NCBI GenBank assembly: GCA_018398765.1
Contig: JAHBMJ010000466.1
Location: 20,001-68,819, forward strand
Direction of reading: 5' to 3'
DNA length: 48,819 nt
Source: Chromera velia
Lineage: Eukaryota > Sar > Chromeraceae
Shown one piece after another: positions 1 through 10,510 of the stretch; the stretch's first letter is position 1, and each line of letters opens with the position of its first letter. A program made the position numbers and the translations under genes. The notes under the pieces were generated by a model that saw only the letters and a list, made by a program, of their open reading frames with translations, did no database searches and was not told where the DNA came from.

Positions 1-1400
1 CCGTAGTGCATGCATTCAGAAGAGGGGAAATATTACTGAATGGGGACACGTCTGGCTGCTGCTCCTGTTGACGTTGAACTTCTTGATCAGAGCATGAGCA
101 CTGGGGAGGAGGACATTTGGCTCCATAGACAAGGAGCAGTTTTACAACCCCCACTGAGTGGGCTACTTGCAGAGGTACGTAAGATTTGCTGTCTCTCACC
201 AATCTTTCATTTAGGTCTGCCTTCCATTCCAAGAGGAGGCACACAAGAGGTTCAGAGGAACCCTCGATCACTATAAATAACGGTGAACGACTTGTCTTAT
301 TCTTCCATCCCTTCACCTTTCCTGGACCCACCCCCATTTTCAGTAAAAGTTCTGCACATTCCTTTAACTTGAAAAGGGCGGCATACGAAAGCAAAGAATA
401 ACTGTTTTTTTCTATGCCGCTCAGATCTGCACACCCTTCTTCAAGCGCTTTCAGGGTACGCACACAGCTCTCTTTGGTATGCCTAAAGCTCCGTTCGATG
501 AAGTCCGACGATCGAATCTCACAAAAAATAAAAAACGGGAGGTCTTTTCCGCTAATGAAACTCTGAACCTTTCCTAACACCCTCACCATCTCTGCGTTTC
601 GGTATGCACACGCCATTTCGAGGGCAGAACGATTACCGGACCCCTTCCAGCCTAAACGTCCCAACGATTTGTAAACGTCCCAACGATTTGGACGCTTCGG
701 CAAGATGGCTTAGTAGGACGAGAGCTTCATTTGAGGGCTTCGACTGTTTTTTAAGGTGACAGACGAGTGCATGGATCGGCAAATTTTGGGATGCGATGCC
801 AGACAGAACTCTCCCCCTCTCCTCACAGCTACAGACGTCGACTCTTGCGCCAGCATTTAAGAGGATTTGTGCCAGGTCATACATCCCTTCTTGGATGACG
901 GCAGTCAATAACGGTCTAACTAATTTCGTAGAGGAGTGACTCGGAGTAATGGAGTCCCAAGAATTTGGATTGACTAGTCCCTGGTAGATTATGTCCTTGA
1001 ACTCATCCTCTGTTACCTTGGAGATATTCACTTTACAAATCTCACTCCACTGTAGCGTTGCTCTCCTGTCCTTAAGGAAGCTTGCACACTTTGTGGAGGC
1101 AGAACTCTTCTTCAGGAGCCGTCTGAGAAGAAACGGGTACCTCCTGGAGACGCTTTGCAAGGCGAGTACCTGCTGCAAGGACTTTAAGTCATTTCTTTCG
1201 AAACAGTCATCAATCAGTGTCCATACCGTCTCCCTTTCAGTGAGAGAGTCAAATGTCAAGTACACACCTCCAAACCTGCCAGGAGTATTGTCGTACCTCA
1301 AAACAAGTGACTCCTTCGACACACTAGAAGCTTTCCAGGCACAGTGAAGCCCCAAAATTCCGTTTGCGATGAGAAGATGAGGAACTTCCGAGGCATTCAT
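1..1400 (-). CDS. Ankyrin-repeat protein, N-terminal part, frame broken at 653-690
   Basis: The ATG at 1400 (MNASEVPHLL) is the first Met after an in-frame TAA near 1447. It opens 255 codons ending at a TGA/TAG-type stop at 633. In the next frame the reading is open from about 652 to the window edge, over 200 more codons with no stop. Ankyrin-like helices are visible in both parts: PLLTAVIQEGMYDLAQILL before the break; NRSALEMACAYRNAEMVRVL, SLLSYAALFKLKECAELLL and YVPLQVAHSVGVVKLLLVYG after it. The break is explained exactly by a perfect 19-bp tandem duplication. Ankyrin repeats act as protein-binding scaffolds; the partner cannot be told. No introns are needed. The gene continues beyond base 1. 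It is either a recently inactivated gene, a polymorphic allele or an assembly error; one lesion in 1.4 kb argues against an old pseudogene. Confidence 0.72.
653..690. repeat. Perfect 19-bp tandem duplication inside the ankyrin gene
   Basis: TAAACGTCCCAACGATTTG occurs twice head to tail (653-671 and 672-690). Nineteen is not a multiple of three, so the second copy shifts the frame and the gene stops at 633. Leaving out one copy joins the two open frames and gives a continuous ankyrin-repeat reading. Confidence 0.95.
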
Positions 1401-2150
1401 TGCGACTCTTCGACCAGAGAAGCAAAGTAGCGGAATTTGAATTTATGTAGTCCAAGAAGACAAATGTCACCTCGCGAGTGCTTATTTAAGTGGCCGGCCT
1501 AGCCTTAAGGGTCATGCAAACATTAAAATCAAGGCGGCATTAAGCTAGACATCCATACAGAGCGATACATAGAGCGAATATAGAGCAATCAGAGGACGAT
1601 CAGTGATCATCAGTCGGTACGTGTAATGTACATGTATCATCATGTATCCGCTACTGTGTATATATCCGTCTCGCAAAAAAAATGATGATTGAGCAAAAAA
1701 ACAGAGCTATAGGGGGTAAAGAGCGGACCGCGGGCCCGGCCGCGGGCGCCCAAGCCTGCGGCCGCGCGGCCCATGCATGCAATTATTAATTTTCCGCGTG
1801 CGGCCGGGACACTCGCACTGCGCATCACTGCGCTGTGCGGGGGGCACTTAATCAAATTATAGCAGACCTTAATTTTTAATTTTTTCGCGATCGAGATCGA
1901 GACGCGAAGACGCGACCACAATTAACGTGTTTCTGCAGCTGATCGAGCTGTATGTTCTGATCTTTGGACTACTCCGGCACTTCCGCTGGAGAGCACAAAC
2001 GTTTCGCTGTGCAGTGACAGGAAAGTGCTGTGTACAGGCTGCAAGGTTGAAGTTGTCTCCTCCAAAATTCTGACTTCTTCGTGTCTTTTTGGTGGCCCTT
2101 TGCTCTACTACTGGTTGTTCCATCAAACGCCCACCGAGAGCGTCTAAGAA
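1401..2150. promoter_or_regulatory. Divergent intergenic region, ankyrin gene / SRSF1 gene
   Basis: About 750 bp lie between two divergently transcribed starts and should hold both promoters. A GC-rich island (about 1720-1790, runs of GCGGCC and CCGCGG) abuts a TGCATGCA box at 1774-1781 and an AT-rich stretch. I see no convincing TATA box and no open frame worth calling. Confidence 0.4.
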
Positions 2151-4080
2151 ATGGCGTATCGAGGCGAGAGCGCGCGTGTGTTCGTTGGAGGATTGCCGGA
2201 GGATGTGAGAGAGAAGGAGCTCGAAGACATGTTCAGAAAGGTTAGTTTCAAGGGAGTCATTTGAGTGAGTTTGGTGGAAATGAACAGCTCCCACCCGACT
2301 AGCTTTTTCCGTCAACTCTTTCTTTCATGTGTGGCGTGCTGCATGACTGCAGTATGGGCGCATTCGTGACATCGACATCAAGAAGAACAGAGCCATGAAC
2401 GGTTCGATCTTCGCCTTCGTGGAAATGGGAGACCCAAGGTAGGTCGGATTATTGTCATTCAAGCACCTCTCTGTGTGTGTCTGTTTGAGGGGGCGTCCGA
2501 GTTTTCGTCTGATGTTGAAAGCCAACAATCTCCATTTTGGAGCGCCGCCTTCGTGAGGTGCCTCTGTCGGTTTGTAAGAGGTTGTTCTTTTTGATGGCCA
2601 GTCTGCGTGGGTGTCTTCTTCTTCAGCAGCCGTCTGCTTGAGTCTCTCTCTCCTGTTCCTTCCTGATGGGTTAGTGGAGTGACCGCTGCTTTTGGCTGCG
2701 TGCTTGCAGAGATGCTGACGAGGCCATCTATGAGCTGAACGGCATCCGTTTTGCTGGTCGGTGTGATTGATTGTAGACAGAGGGGGAAAGGGAATTCAAT
2801 GAAGATTCAAGCGGTGTGTGCAGGCAAACAGAAGAGAAGGAGGGCAGATGGGAGGGTAGAAGGAAGAAAGCAAGGCAGAAAACGGGAGGGAGCGGCGCTG
2901 GAGACGAGAAATGAGAGGTGTCAGTGTCAGGCGACCGAAGGAAGGCTTTGATGATGAACCGAATGCTCAAATTCTAACTCTCTTACTGAATCGACAATAT
3001 GTGTCGACAAAAACATTGGCTGTGGATTTCTGAGCAAAGCCTTCCTTCCTTCCTTGTCGGACTTCTTCGTCTTTTTTCTTCCCTTGGAGATAGATGGAGA
3101 GGAATAGAGACGGCTAGAAAGGCAGGCGCACAGCCAGGCAGGCAGAAAAAACGACCCTCGAAGTAAGGCACGAAACAGTTGCAAGGGCAAAGAAGCTGTG
3201 CGTGTGTGCTTGCAGGTCAGAGACTGCGCGTGGAGATTGCGGGCGGACCGCCCCGGGGCCCTCGAGGCGGCGACTATGGCAGAGGCGGCGACTACGGGAG
3301 GGGGGGGGACAGGGGCGACTACGGAAGAGGACCGAAGCACCCCATGGCGGGACCCCCTCAGAGGTAGGTAGGCAGGCCTGTGGGTGCGTTGGTTTTTCTT
3401 TACTTTTGTAAAGGAACGAAGAAACGCTCGGTTCTTCTGTTTGATGTGTTCTTCTGCTGCGTGTTGCCTCTCTGCTGCCTCCTTTTTGCGTCGAGCGTGA
3501 ATGTGGGTGAGCATTGCCACTGTGACTAACAAAGGCGGCTGTCACAATCGGTCTGCTGGTACCTCTGGATGGCAGGTGAAATTCGATGATTGTGTGCAAG
3601 CAGTACCGACTGACTTCCAGAGCCGAACTCCGAGTGCTCAAATGAATCTGTAACATGATACATACATACACGTACACACACAATGAATGCAGAACGGACT
3701 TCCGCGTGGCTGTGATTGGCCTCCCCGAGAGCGCCTCCTGGCAGGATCTCAAGGACCATATGAGGAAGGCAGGCAGGGTGGGGTACGCGAATGTGCTGGA
3801 GAAGGGGGTCAGTCAGTCAGTCAGATCAGTGCGGTTCAGTCCATCTACCTTTTCTCGCAAGTATTCGCTCTACAAACAAATGCATCACCGCTATCCCGGT
3901 TTTCTTTCCGCCGTTGTTCCTGCCTGCCTGCCTGTTGATGTACAGAGCGATCGATCATTCGATTGTGTATTTGGCTGGATTGGTCTCTTCTCTTCTCTTC
4001 TCTTCTTCGTTGGTCGCCAACACGTCCCGGTCTAAATTTGTGTACCTTGATTGGTCGGTTCTTTCTTTCTTTCTTTTCTT

Positions 4081-4117
<37 letters not shown>

Positions 4118-6824
4118 ACCACACGGGAACGTCTGTCTGTCTGTCTGTCGATGCTGCAGATCGGCATTGTGGAGTTCGAGTCGAAGGAGGCGATGGACTA
4201 TGCCCTGAAGGAGATGCATGGGTCGGAGTTCAAGAACCCCTACGCATCCTCTACCATCGAGGTCGGTTCGTTGGTTGGGTAGGTAGGCAGGAAGGGAGGG
4301 AGGTGAGTGACTCGCGAGGTGTGTGTGAAAGGAGAAAGGCAGGTAAGTGACTCGGCTCTTACAGACTGGCCAGCATGAGTGAGAGCTGTCTGTTGAGTGT
4401 CGTGGTGGCAGAGGACTTTGGGGAAGTGATTGGGTGACAATCACGGGTTTGGCGAGTCGCATCCCCTTCATAGCCCTTGGAGGACTCTCTGCGTTTCGGT
4501 GCGGGTCCGTGTGTGTGTCGAAAGAGCGAGCGTCTGCCTAGCGTCCCCGAGGGGGGAGAGAGACGAGCCTCTGCAGATAGGGGGGGGGGGGCATTTTGTT
4601 CCCTTGAGAGCATTCCCCCGAGGGAAAAGCCAGCTAGCGAGAAACAGAAAGAAAGCCGTGGCGCTTACTCCCAGGGGAGAGGAGAGAAGGAAATCGATTG
4701 ACAGAAAGACAGAACGTTCGGCGGGGCTCGGACGGAAAGGGACGGACGGATAAGGAGTTCCTTCCTTCCTTGCTTCCAGGACGACCATGCAGCCAGCCAT
4801 CATCCGGCAAATCCATCTATCTCGGCATTGGGGGGGGCTGATGCTGGCAGCAGAGTCAGTCAATCAATAGGACGGGCAACAAGGAAAAGAGAAGAGAGAT
4901 TAGGAGGGGCGCTGAGTCAATGGAAGGAAGGATCTCTCCGGTGAAAGTATTGACGCACGCATGGGGTCTATGGAAGGAAGGATCTATCGGGTGAAGGGAA
5001 GGAAGCGACAGAGAGAGAGAGAGAGTAGAGGGCGGGGCCCCTGCGGCCCTCACCAATCGATGTCGGCAGAAATTCCCTAACAGCAGCAGCCTCCGTGTTT
5101 GTTTTTTTTGTGAAATGACGGTGTTCTATCGTGCATGCTTGTTTGGGTGTATTGACTTTCTATAGTCTCGTTTGTTTGCCTTCTCTCTCTCACTCTCTGT
5201 CTCCCTTTCTGTTGTCCTCCTTTGCTCTCTTTCTTTACCCCCCTCGTTCCTCCGCTGGGCCTTGCGTGAGTTCTCCCTTCATGTTTCCTTCTTCCTGTCT
5301 TTTCACCTTTGTTGGACTCGCTTTCTGATCTGAACCTTCCTCTTGCTTCCCTTTATTGGCCTCCTTGCCTAGTAGCGTTCCGTTTCTGAGAGAGGCGCAC
5401 TTCTTTCTTTCTGTCCTGCCTCCTGTGTCTCTTCTGTCGGCAACTCTTCATTTCCTCTGGTGCCTGGTTGTTGCCCTTCTTTCTGTCTTCCTTTCCCCCG
5501 CTGTTGGCTCCTGCCTGTCTCGCTGACTTGCGGCGATCCTCTAGGGAAAGGAAGTCGCGAGGTGATGGGAGAGAGGGTGTCTCTGGTTCTTCTTCTGTTT
5601 CCTTGTTCATTCGTCTGGGAGGTCCCACCGATTTTCCGTCCTTTTCTTTCTTCCTTCCTTTCTTGTGTGTCGTTGTGAACATTCCTCTGCACGCACGTTG
5701 TTGTTCTTTCAGTCGTTCGGAGGGGCGGGCGGGAGAGACGATTGGTTGTGCGATTCGATGGATCGATCGGTTAATTGGGGTTCTCTCTGGGTTTCGTTTC
5801 TTGAACGTTCGAACGATTGGTGGTCGGGATGGGCGAATTCGTTGCTTCGTGTCCTCGCTCTGGTGTTCTTTCTGTCCTCTCCCTCCCTCCCGTCCGTGCG
5901 GTCTGGTCTTTGACGGCCCCTCTTACACCGTTTGGTCGGGGGGTTCCTCCTCTGAGTGAGCCTCCCGTGCGGTCTGGTCTTTGACGGCCCCTCTTACACC
6001 GTTTGGTCGGGGGGTTCCTCCTCTGAGTGAGCCTCCCTCCCTCCTCGGACAGTGAAGTCGGGTGACGGATGGATGGATGAAAGGAGGGAAAGCTTCCGTG
6101 CGCTCGATTAGTCCCGCATTGGTCTTTTGAGCGAAGGAGGGAGGAAGATGGGTTTCCTCTTTCCTTCCTTTGTCGTTCCGTTGCCCTCCTCGGTGCGGTC
6201 TTGCGGAGTCCTCGTTTTCCCTCCTCTCCTCTCCTCTCCTCTCCTCTCCTGTTCTGTTGGACAGATAGATGGTGGAGGGCTGAAAGAGAGGGAAGCGGAG
6301 GAGGAGAATCCTCGACTCAGGGGAAGGAGGAGGCGACAGCGATGTTCTTCCTTCCCTTAATTGTTTCGTGTGCCCCCCCTCCCCTCCCTTTGGTTGGAAG
6401 GGACGGGGCGGGTTCGTTCGGTCGTTCGTTTGGGTCGAAAGGGAGGGATCGGATCACCCACACGCACTAGTGCCTCTTCTTAGCCTCCTCAGGGCTTCCT
6501 CGCACGATTGAATTGAACCAACCAAACCAAAACAGCGGGAGGGAATCACAGAATAGCAGGAGGAGGAGGGGAGTCGATCGAACGAGTGACATTGAGGGCA
6601 GAAAAAAAAAAAAGGCAAGGCAAGGAAGGGAAGCCGAATGACTCTATCTATGTGTGCTGGGTGAAGGTCTGAATGAATGCGTGTGTATCTGTGTTCTGTG
6701 TTAGAATGATATCTGGTGTGTGTCTCTTTTGAGTCGCACCTGTCACCTTCCAAGCGGACCATTCCAAATTTGAGTTGTCGGACATGCGATAGCTCTGTTG
6801 GGTTCCTTGTATGTGAATGTGTGT

Positions 6825-6867
<43 letters not shown>

Positions 6868-7438
6868 CGTGCGTGCGTGTGTGTGTCCCATTATTCTGTA
6901 AAGGGGGCAGAGCTCTTGATTGATCGCTTTCTTCCTCTCATGCAGGCAAATTAATCTCTCTTCTGCTATGCAGACCCACTTGGCTTCTTTCTCTCTGTCC
7001 CCCCTCCACCCCCCTCTTTGCCTTCCTGTGTGCAGCTGATGCCAGAGACCGAGTACCAGCGTCGCAGAGACAAGGGCGAGGAGATCCCGATGCCTGAGCA
7101 GAAGTCAGTCAGTCACTTAATTGGTGTGATGGGATGCGATGGGTGTGTGCATTGATGTATGCATGCTTTTTTGAGGTGGTGAGTTCCTCCGACGGTCTCT
7201 GCTGATTATTCTCGTCTTGAGGAGCTAGAAAGAGAGAAAGTCGCAATTGTTGTTCCTTCGGGAAAGCAGGCAGGCAGGCATGCAAGATCCATGAAGAACC
7301 TGAGGGTGTAAGGGAGTCCATCGAGATCTTCCTCTCTCTCTGGCGTGTGCGTGTGTGTGTGTGTGTTGGTGTGTGTGTGTGTGTGTGTTGGTGTGTGTGT
7401 GTGTGTGTGTGTTGGTGTGTGTGTGTGTGTTGGTGTTG

Positions 7439-7473
<35 letters not shown>

Positions 7474-8013
7474 TGAGTGAGTGATTTTGAGTGTGAGAGT
7501 CTTTGAGTGTGAATGTACGCGTGCGGAGACTGGAGGAAATCACGACGCGAAGCACGGGAGACCCCACTTCACAGACACCAGAGACGAGAGAGAGTTGTTG
7601 TGGTACATTAGTATACGGAGGCATGATACCGTATGTGCACAAAGTACCACCTGCCTTTGTGCGTGCGTCTATGCAGGAAGAGAGGAAGATCCCGCTCCCG
7701 CTCCCGTCCGAAGGACAGGAGAGGGAGGTCCAGGTCCCGCTCCAGGTCCCGAGGCAAGGAGAGAAAAGAGGACGAGAAGGACGCCCCTGCGGATGAGGGA
7801 GACGACAAGAAGGACGATGCCCCTCCTGCTGCCGAGGGAGATGATGATGAGGGCGAGGCCCGCAAAGAGGGGGAGGAAGAGGAGGACAAGCCTGCCGAGG
7901 CAGAGGGAGAGGGAGCGAATGGCTTCCCGTCTTCTGAGCAGCCGACAAGAGAGGGGGAAGGGGAGGGCGACGAGGAAGCAGAAGCAAAGGAGGAGGAAGA
8001 GGGAAAGGAGTGA
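2151..8013 (+). CDS. SRSF1: SRSF1/SF2-like SR splicing factor, 8 exons
   Basis: Exons: 2151-2240, 2353-2438, 2710-2756, 3216-3363, 3693-3807, 4160-4261, 7036-7103, 7677-8013. Phases close to give 330 residues. Domains: RRM1 at about 9-76 ([20 protein letters not shown], then GSIFAFVEM and RLRVEIA); a glycine-rich linker with [13 protein letters not shown] at about 85-118; RRM2 at about 125-196 carrying [13 protein letters not shown], the signature of the SRSF1 pseudo-RRM; an RS domain from about 219 ([20 protein letters not shown]). These proteins bind exonic enhancers and recruit U1 and U2AF in the nucleus. Odd points: the RS domain is short and is followed by about 85 acidic residues rich in E, D, A and K; intron 6 is 2.77 kb against 0.1-0.5 kb for most others. 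All seven acceptors end in TGCAG. Confidence 0.93.
4060..4116. repeat. (TTTC)n-(CT)n tract in SRSF1 intron 5
   Basis: A pure pyrimidine microsatellite on the sense strand, about 45 bases upstream of the exon 6 acceptor. It could serve as an extended polypyrimidine tract. Confidence 0.9.
5894..6035. repeat. 71-bp tandem duplication in SRSF1 intron 6
   Basis: Two adjacent copies of a 71-bp unit beginning CGTGCGGTCTGGTC and ending near GAGTGAGCCTC (5894-5964, 5965-6035) look identical. It lies in the middle of the largest SRSF1 intron and shows recent local duplication. Confidence 0.92.
6818..6886. repeat. (GT)n microsatellite in SRSF1 intron 6
   Basis: A GT repeat with CGTG variants near its end, just upstream of exon 7. 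Antisense open frames across it are low-complexity shadows. Confidence 0.9.
7346..7476. repeat. (GT)n with TTGG interruptions, then (GA)n, SRSF1 intron 7
   Basis: GT repeats are broken at intervals by TTGGT, then pass into GAGAGA. They fill the centre of intron 7, between exons 7 and 8. Confidence 0.9.
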
Positions 8014-8463
8014 AAGAAAGCAGTCAGAAGAGGAGACGAAGAAGATCATCAGATGGGGCAGAGGCAGAGGAGAAGAGAGGAAGAATTGAGAGAGGAGCAA
8101 GGAAAGGAAGAGAACGGGAAGAAGAAGAAGACGAGCGTACACACATGGAAAAGGATGACCAAGAAAGAAGAAGAAGAAGATCGCTGCCCGGCTGTCATCT
8201 TCTTGTGAGCAGAGAGACGGAAAGACAGAACAAGAAGAAGAGTAGATTGGTGAGGGTTCCCCGTTCTTTTGTCTTTTTGGCCTCTGCTCTCGTTCTTCGA
8301 TTCTCCTCCCCTTTCTGTTGATGTTCCTTTGATCCGTTTTTCCTCTTTTCCTTCCCTTCCTCCCTCGATCTCTCTAGCTCTCCCACTTATCAGGAGCGTC
8401 GCCTCTTTTCTTTCACCTGTTTGTATTCCATCCTCCGCAATTCAACCACGTACTCATCTTGAC

Positions 8464-8496
<33 letters not shown>

Positions 8497-9207
8497 CGAG
8501 CGAAACTTACGTACAGACAGACAGACAGACCCTTCTTGTTCTCCTGCCTTCTCTTTGTGTCGTAAAGAAGGAGAGCAGGCAGGAGCCAGAAAGCAGAGAC
8601 AGGCAGAAAACACCGTCTTTCTTCCCTCCTTTGTCGTCTAGATTCAAATTAAGAGCCCGCATGCATGCATGCATGCACACATACGGGGGATGGTCATCTC
8701 CCTCCGTGATGATCCCCTGGGATCATTTTATGGAGGCAGACGGAAGGAGCGAGCAAGGCAATACAGCCACAGGTGATGGGGGTTCATATAGCGGGGCATG
8801 TGGAGGTTGCTTTGCAGTCTCTTTCTGAGACTTTTTCAGGTTTCCATCCACTCACGTCTTTGGAAACGAGGGGATCGAGGGTGTTTGTAGAAGCAGTAAT
8901 GAGGGACATCTCCGTTGTTTGTGAGTTGCCGTGGAGAGGAGAGGTCTGTTTGTGGAGGCAATGAGCAGCTAGAAGGGGGTTTGCATGCCCTTCGTTCTGG
9001 CCTTCGTTTCTTCCAATCTATGAATTCCCCCTTTCCTTCCTTCAAGAACGAATTCATTACAAACTCATGTAATTACTCCATGTAAGTTCAAATTGATAGC
9101 CACTTGCAACTTTGCAACCTGGTGATTTCTAAGGTGATTTGCTGTGATACAGCTCGACCTGCTTTGGTTGCCCTGTTTCCCCAGCTGTCTTCCGTCATGC
9201 CCTGCAA
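8014..9207. other. 3' flank of SRSF1 gene, no further gene seen
   Basis: Purine-rich AGAAGAAGA sequence follows the SRSF1 stop to about 8250, presumably 3' UTR. Further on come (GT)n-(GA)n at 8462-8500, a GACA run and overlapping TGCATGCA boxes near 8662-8677. No open frame with a recognisable product is present. Confidence 0.5.
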
Positions 9208-9391
9208 AAAATGTTAGAAAAGTGATAGAAAAATTGTTAGAAAAGTAAAAGAAACGTGATAGAATACTGATAGAAAAGTGATAGAAATTCAAAGTTAGAA
9301 AAGTAATAGAAATTAGACTTTAATTTCTGATATGTTAGAAATTATAGTCAATTTCTATCAAATGTTAGAAATATTAGAAAAGTGATAGAAA
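9208..9391. repeat. Degenerate TTAGAAAAGTGATAGAAA repeat tract
   Basis: Ten or more imperfect copies of the motif (G/T)TTAGAAA(A)GTGATAGAAA lie in tandem, with one stretch in inverse orientation (ATTTCTATCA near 9350). Unit length drifts between about 9 and 20 bases, so this is an old, decayed AT-rich satellite. Confidence 0.7.
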
Positions 9392-10510
9392 AGTGGGTGA
9401 GTGAATAAGTACAGCATTGATCGAAGAAATGAAGTGAATGCTTGGACTTTGTCTCGTTCTAAGTCGTTCATAAAACATCATATACGTGAAAGCTTCATTG
9501 TCTTATGATTCGGTATCCCAAAGTTCAGGAGTTGTTCATACCCCAAACGTCCGAAGCGTTCCTTCTGTCACCTTGTCAAATGTTGCATGCCCCTCTGCAT
9601 GAATTTGATCAGAGCCCAAAACTCACCGATGACCAATATGCAAACAAAAGAAGTAGAGGCCAAAGCGTCGAGAGGAAAGAGTAGCTAAGGAAAGGAAGGA
9701 AGCACTTTGTTGGGGATAAAAAAAGGGTATCAGGTAGCATCAGGGGACAGGCTGGTCAATCTTCTTATCAGACTCGTTAAAGCCTTATCTATCTATCTAT
9801 CTGTCTGTCTGTCTGTGTGCACCAGTGCAACACGGCGTATATCTGCATGCCTGTCCGTACACACTACTACACCAACGGTGAGAGACCCCTTTAAATCATG
9901 CGCTGACGGTTGAATGAGAAATGCTACCCGCTTATCTGCTAGTACCTAATCATGGTCTAATCAAGATGCAAAATCGTTCTACAAAGATATCGCTCATTCA
10001 CTGCAAGTTGAAAACAAGCAGCATGATCCTTGCCATCTGATGAATCTATTCAATGAGTGGTTTGTATGAAGACTAAGCTGTGCCAGCCTGTTTTCCAGAT
10101 AGTGGAATCAATGTCCGAATCATCAGTGGCTTCAACATACTTCAACAGGAAGAAAAACTTGCAGTTCTTTTGTTCCACTGGCAGTTCTTTACGTTTACTT
10201 CAGGTCTTACTAAATTTATGTATTCCATTATCAAAAGTTAGCTTCTCTCTACACAAAATATTGATTGCAGTTTTTCTAACCCAGTTTTCTAACTGTAATC
10301 AAGCTGCACGCCATGAGTATTAACTTCTAACTAGAGTAATTCATTATACTTGAGAATTTTGCTAGGAATTTTAAGAAATGACTGTCCTTTTATGCACTAT
10401 TACATATTGATACATCTTTAATGTTAAATTTAATAGCTATAACCAAAACATTTTAGTATCTATGGGTATCACAACAAAAAAACTAGGCCTATTACAGAGA
10501 AAAAAAAAAT
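9392..10510. other. AT-rich intergenic DNA without a recognised gene
   Basis: The stretch holds a short CTAT/CTGT microsatellite (9787-9816) and otherwise unique AT-rich sequence. The longest open frame (about 88 codons near 10057) has no family-like motif and no splice-compatible partner. I see no gene. Confidence 0.5.

Noticed and set aside
2927-3752. Antisense frames of about 200 codons over SRSF1 introns 3-4
   Set aside because: No domain, no splice support, and they overlap sense coding exons.
7109-7987. 292-codon antisense frame opposite SRSF1 exon 8
   Set aside because: Its protein is low-complexity P/L/S/H/T sequence mirroring the RS exon and the (GT)n repeat; the sense exon is certain.
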